The position numbers and the translations under genes were made by a program. A stretch of 64,000 bases of DNA from Pseudomonas izuensis. GTDB lineage: Bacteria > Pseudomonadota > Gammaproteobacteria > Pseudomonadales > Pseudomonadaceae. The stretch is taken from the NCBI RefSeq assembly GCF_009861505.1, contig NZ_WTFT01000002.1, forward strand, positions 124,001-188,000, in the 5' to 3' direction. The notes beneath the pieces are model-generated. The model worked only from the letters and a program-made list of their open reading frames with translations, did no database searches and was not told the origin of the DNA. Below are positions 62,218-64,000 of the stretch, in pieces. The first letter of the stretch is position 1. The number at the start of each line of letters is the position of its first letter.

Positions 62218-62466
62218 TAGGCAAGGCTCGTATGGGTTAGCGCGCAACTTTATAACAGCTTTTTTTGGCATTCCGAGGCCGTTGGTCGATTCCATCGGGG
62301 TCTAACGGAACCAATCAAGCGGTAAATTGACGCAATTGTCCGACAGAAGTCAGGTGCTACAAGGGTTTGACGGAGGGGAACTTAACATTTGCCATACGTC
62401 GGCTGCTCGTAAAAAAGTCACAAAGATTTAAAGAATATTTATCTATCGTGTGAATCGAGGTCATCC
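62218..62466. other. Intergenic region, C40 peptidase / TM2 gene
   Basis: A 249-bp divergent region without a gene. It is AT-rich close to the TM2 start (62405-62450, with AAAGATTTAAAGAATATTT), so a promoter for that gene is likely, but no -35/-10 pair was assigned. There are no REP copies. Confidence 0.5.
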
Positions 62467-62898
62467 ATGAACACCTATCAACCCCCCGTCCCGCATCAGG
62501 ACACCCACAGTAAAGTGATCGGATATTTGCTTTGGGTTTTCGGTTTTACCGGTGCTCATCGCTTCTATTACGGCAAACCGGTAACCGGGACGATCTGGTT
62601 CTTCACCTTCGGTTTGCTGGGGATTGGCTGGTTGATCGACGTTTTCCTGATCCCGGCAATGGACCGCGAAGCGGACCTGCGGTTCACTGCCGGGCCGATC
62701 GAATACAACGTGGCGTGGATTCTGCTGACGTTTCTCGGGGTGTTCGGCGTACACCGGATGTATCAGGGGAAATGGATCAGCGGTTTGCTGTACCTGCTGA
62801 CGGGTGGATTGTTCTTCGTGGGGGTGCTGTATGACTTCTGGACGTTGAACGACCAGGTTTCGCTGCGTAATGCCCAGAATCGAGGCGCCTTCCAGTAA
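62467..62898 (+). CDS. Double TM2-domain membrane protein
   Basis: A 143-residue inner-membrane protein with two TM2 units. The first is about 17-60 (LLWVFGFTGAHRFYYGKPV), the second about 80-130 (ILLTFLGVFGVHRMYQGKWI); each has the helix-turn-helix with a GxHRxY motif between helices. Members usually have one TM2 unit. Role unknown, possibly envelope stress or lipid sensing in distant relatives. Lone gene; the upstream 249 bp are AT-rich. Confidence 0.85.
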   Translation: MNTYQPPVPHQDTHSKVIGYLLWVFGFTGAHRFYYGKPVTGTIWFFTFGLLGIGWLIDVFLIPAMDREADLRFTAGPIEYNVAWILLTFLGVFGVHRMYQGKWISGLLYLLTGGLFFVGVLYDFWTLNDQVSLRNAQNRGAFQ

Positions 62899-62899
62899 G

Positions 62900-62973
62900 C
62901 CTTCGCTGGCAAGCCAGCTCCTACAGAGGCTGTGAACGTCTCACATTTTGTAGGAGCCGGCTTGCTGGCGAAC
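62900..62973. repeat. REP pair before pyrC'
   Basis: Copies 62900-62929 and 62948-62973 have CTGGCAAGCCAG and GCCGGCTTGCTGGC stems, with inward CTCCTACAG/TGTAGGAG ends. It is the last REP locus in the window, in a convergent gap. Confidence 0.88.
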
Positions 62974-62987
62974 CGCTCGACGCGGTT

Positions 62988-64000
62988 TTATGCCTGGTGA
63001 CTGATCCGTCCATCCACCAGGGTATAACGCACCACGCCCGGCAGGCTGTGGCCAATGAACGGGCAGTTCTCACCCTTGGACAGCCAGGTCTCACCGGCCA
63101 CGGTCGAGGCCGCAGGATCGAACAGCACGATATCTGCCGCACCGCCGACCGCCAGTTTCCCCGCCGGCAGGCGCAGCGCCTCGGCAGGGCCATTGCCGAG
63201 ACGTGCCAGCAACGTCGGCAAATCCAGCAAGCCGTCTTCCACCAATGTCATCGCCAGCGGCAGCAGTAATTCAACGCTGCTGATGCCCGGCTCCGTGGCA
63301 CCGAACGGCGCCAGTTTGGCGTCCCGCTCATGGGGCTGGTGATGGCTGGAAATGGCCGAGATCACGCCGGATTTCACCGCTGCACGCAGGCCATCGCGGT
63401 CGGCGCGGGTGCGCAGCGGCGGCTGGACGTGATACAGGCTGCTGAAGTCGATCAGCGCTTCGTCGGTCAGGATCAGCTGGTAGAGCGCCACATCCGCCGT
63501 AACTTTCAAGCCACGAGCCTGGGCCTGAGCAATCAGGGCCACGCCCCGTGCGCTGGTGAGCTGGCTGAAGTGCGCGCGCACGCCGGTTTGCTCAACCAGC
63601 AACAGGTCCCGAGCCAGGGCCACGGTTTCTGCGGTCTCCGGAATACCCGGCAAGCCGAGGAAGCTTGCGGTCGGGCCTTCATGGGCCAGTCCGCCTTCGG
63701 CGAGGTCGTGATCCTGGGAGTTGAAAATCACCGTCAGGTCGAAAGTTGCCGCGTAGTCCAGCGCCCGGCACAGGGTGCGGGTGTTGCGGAAGCTCTCCAG
63801 GCCGTTGCCGAAGGCCACGCACCCGGCATCGCGCAGGGCGACCAGTTCGGCCAGCTGTTCGCCGTCCAGGCCTTTGCTCAGCGCGCCGATCGGGAACACT
63901 TTGGTGTTGCCGGCTTCGCGGGCGCGGTCGAGGATCAGTTCGGCCACCGCCGAAGTGTCCAGCACCGGTTTGGTTTTTGGCGGGCAGCACAGGCTGGTGA
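62988..64000 (-). CDS. pyrC': Dihydroorotase-like protein PyrC' (5'-truncated)
   Basis: About 337 C-terminal residues are visible; the N-terminus lies beyond the window. The family is the amidohydrolase dihydroorotase, but in pseudomonads this copy is a non-catalytic subunit needed for aspartate transcarbamoylase (PyrB) assembly. The sequence agrees: where active enzymes have a (T/S)DHAPH motif, this one has SSHHQPHERD, so the catalytic Asp is missing. The HFSQLTSARG segment replaces the usual zinc-site HxSxxxS. A pyrB gene is expected just beyond the right edge. Confidence 0.85.
   Translation of the reverse strand, partial: TSLCCPPKTKPVLDTSAVAELILDRAREAGNTKVFPIGALSKGLDGEQLAELVALRDAGCVAFGNGLESFRNTRTLCRALDYAATFDLTVIFNSQDHDLAEGGLAHEGPTASFLGLPGIPETAETVALARDLLLVEQTGVRAHFSQLTSARGVALIAQAQARGLKVTADVALYQLILTDEALIDFSSLYHVQPPLRTRADRDGLRAAVKSGVISAISSHHQPHERDAKLAPFGATEPGISSVELLLPLAMTLVEDGLLDLPTLLARLGNGPAEALRLPAGKLAVGGAADIVLFDPAASTVAGETWLSKGENCPFIGHSLPGVVRYTLVDGRISHQA

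Overview
The window is a stretch of chromosome from a fluorescent-type Pseudomonas (P. fluorescens group). Three things point there: GC-rich DNA with Pseudomonas-like proteins throughout; a gene order that follows, from memory, the P. aeruginosa PAO1 block rpiA-ilvA to pilT-pyrC' (about PA0330 to PA0401); and twenty intergenic repeat loci built from the typical Pseudomonas REP hairpin (CTGTGGGAG...CGCGAT and variants). No rRNA, tRNA, CRISPR array, insertion sequence or prophage was seen.

Layout. 1-3.7 kb: a tandem pair of SdiA-regulated-type periplasmic proteins (the first cut by the window edge), rpiA and ilvA. 3.8-11.6 kb: a small DUF2269-like membrane protein, a HAD hydrolase, rppH, ptsP, an NRDE protein, a TauE-type permease, lgt and thyA. 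11.7-20.2 kb: an accessory segment holding the cadR/cadA metal-resistance pair and a phosphonate cassette (LysR regulator, ATPase, fused permease, binding protein, HD-domain oxygenase). 20.3-31.4 kb: a GTPase/membrane-protein pair of unknown role, folA, a cystine symporter, a phosphorylcholine-phosphatase-like HAD protein, ilvD, an MFS exporter and rlmI. 31.5-34.8 kb: an HDOD protein, mutM, a small exported protein, a ferredoxin and coaD. 34.9-39.5 kb: the laoR/laoBCA alcohol-oxidation locus. 39.5-45.8 kb: a sulfurtransferase, an AraC regulator, a YheT-type hydrolase, rsmD and two M16 peptidases. 46.1-50.3 kb: ftsY-ftsE-ftsX-rpoH. 50.5-53.6 kb: mtgA, DUF423, thiS, thiG, trmB. 53.7-60.4 kb: a minus-strand run yggS-proC-yggT and metX-metW-DUF4426-rdgB-hemW-DUF3392. 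60.4-64 kb: pilT, a C40 peptidase, a double-TM2 protein and a pyrC' pseudoenzyme cut by the right edge.

Most of the window is housekeeping: isoleucine, methionine, proline, folate/thymidylate and thiamine synthesis, RNA modification and decay, envelope biogenesis, nitrogen-PTS and heat-shock control. The metal and phosphonate genes sit between thyA and folA and look like a niche-adaptation insert.

The items most worth following are: the HD protein, which carries the full residue set of the PhnZ diiron oxygenase but has no hydroxylase or transaminase partner nearby; a hairpin that would bury the Shine-Dalgarno sequence of the phosphonate-type transporter ATPase; the GTPase/DUF2868 pair; a 28-bp operator overlapping the lao promoter; a nested palindrome after rlmI; and the organisation of the REP pairs, which fall into two polarity classes and include loop-insertion variants.
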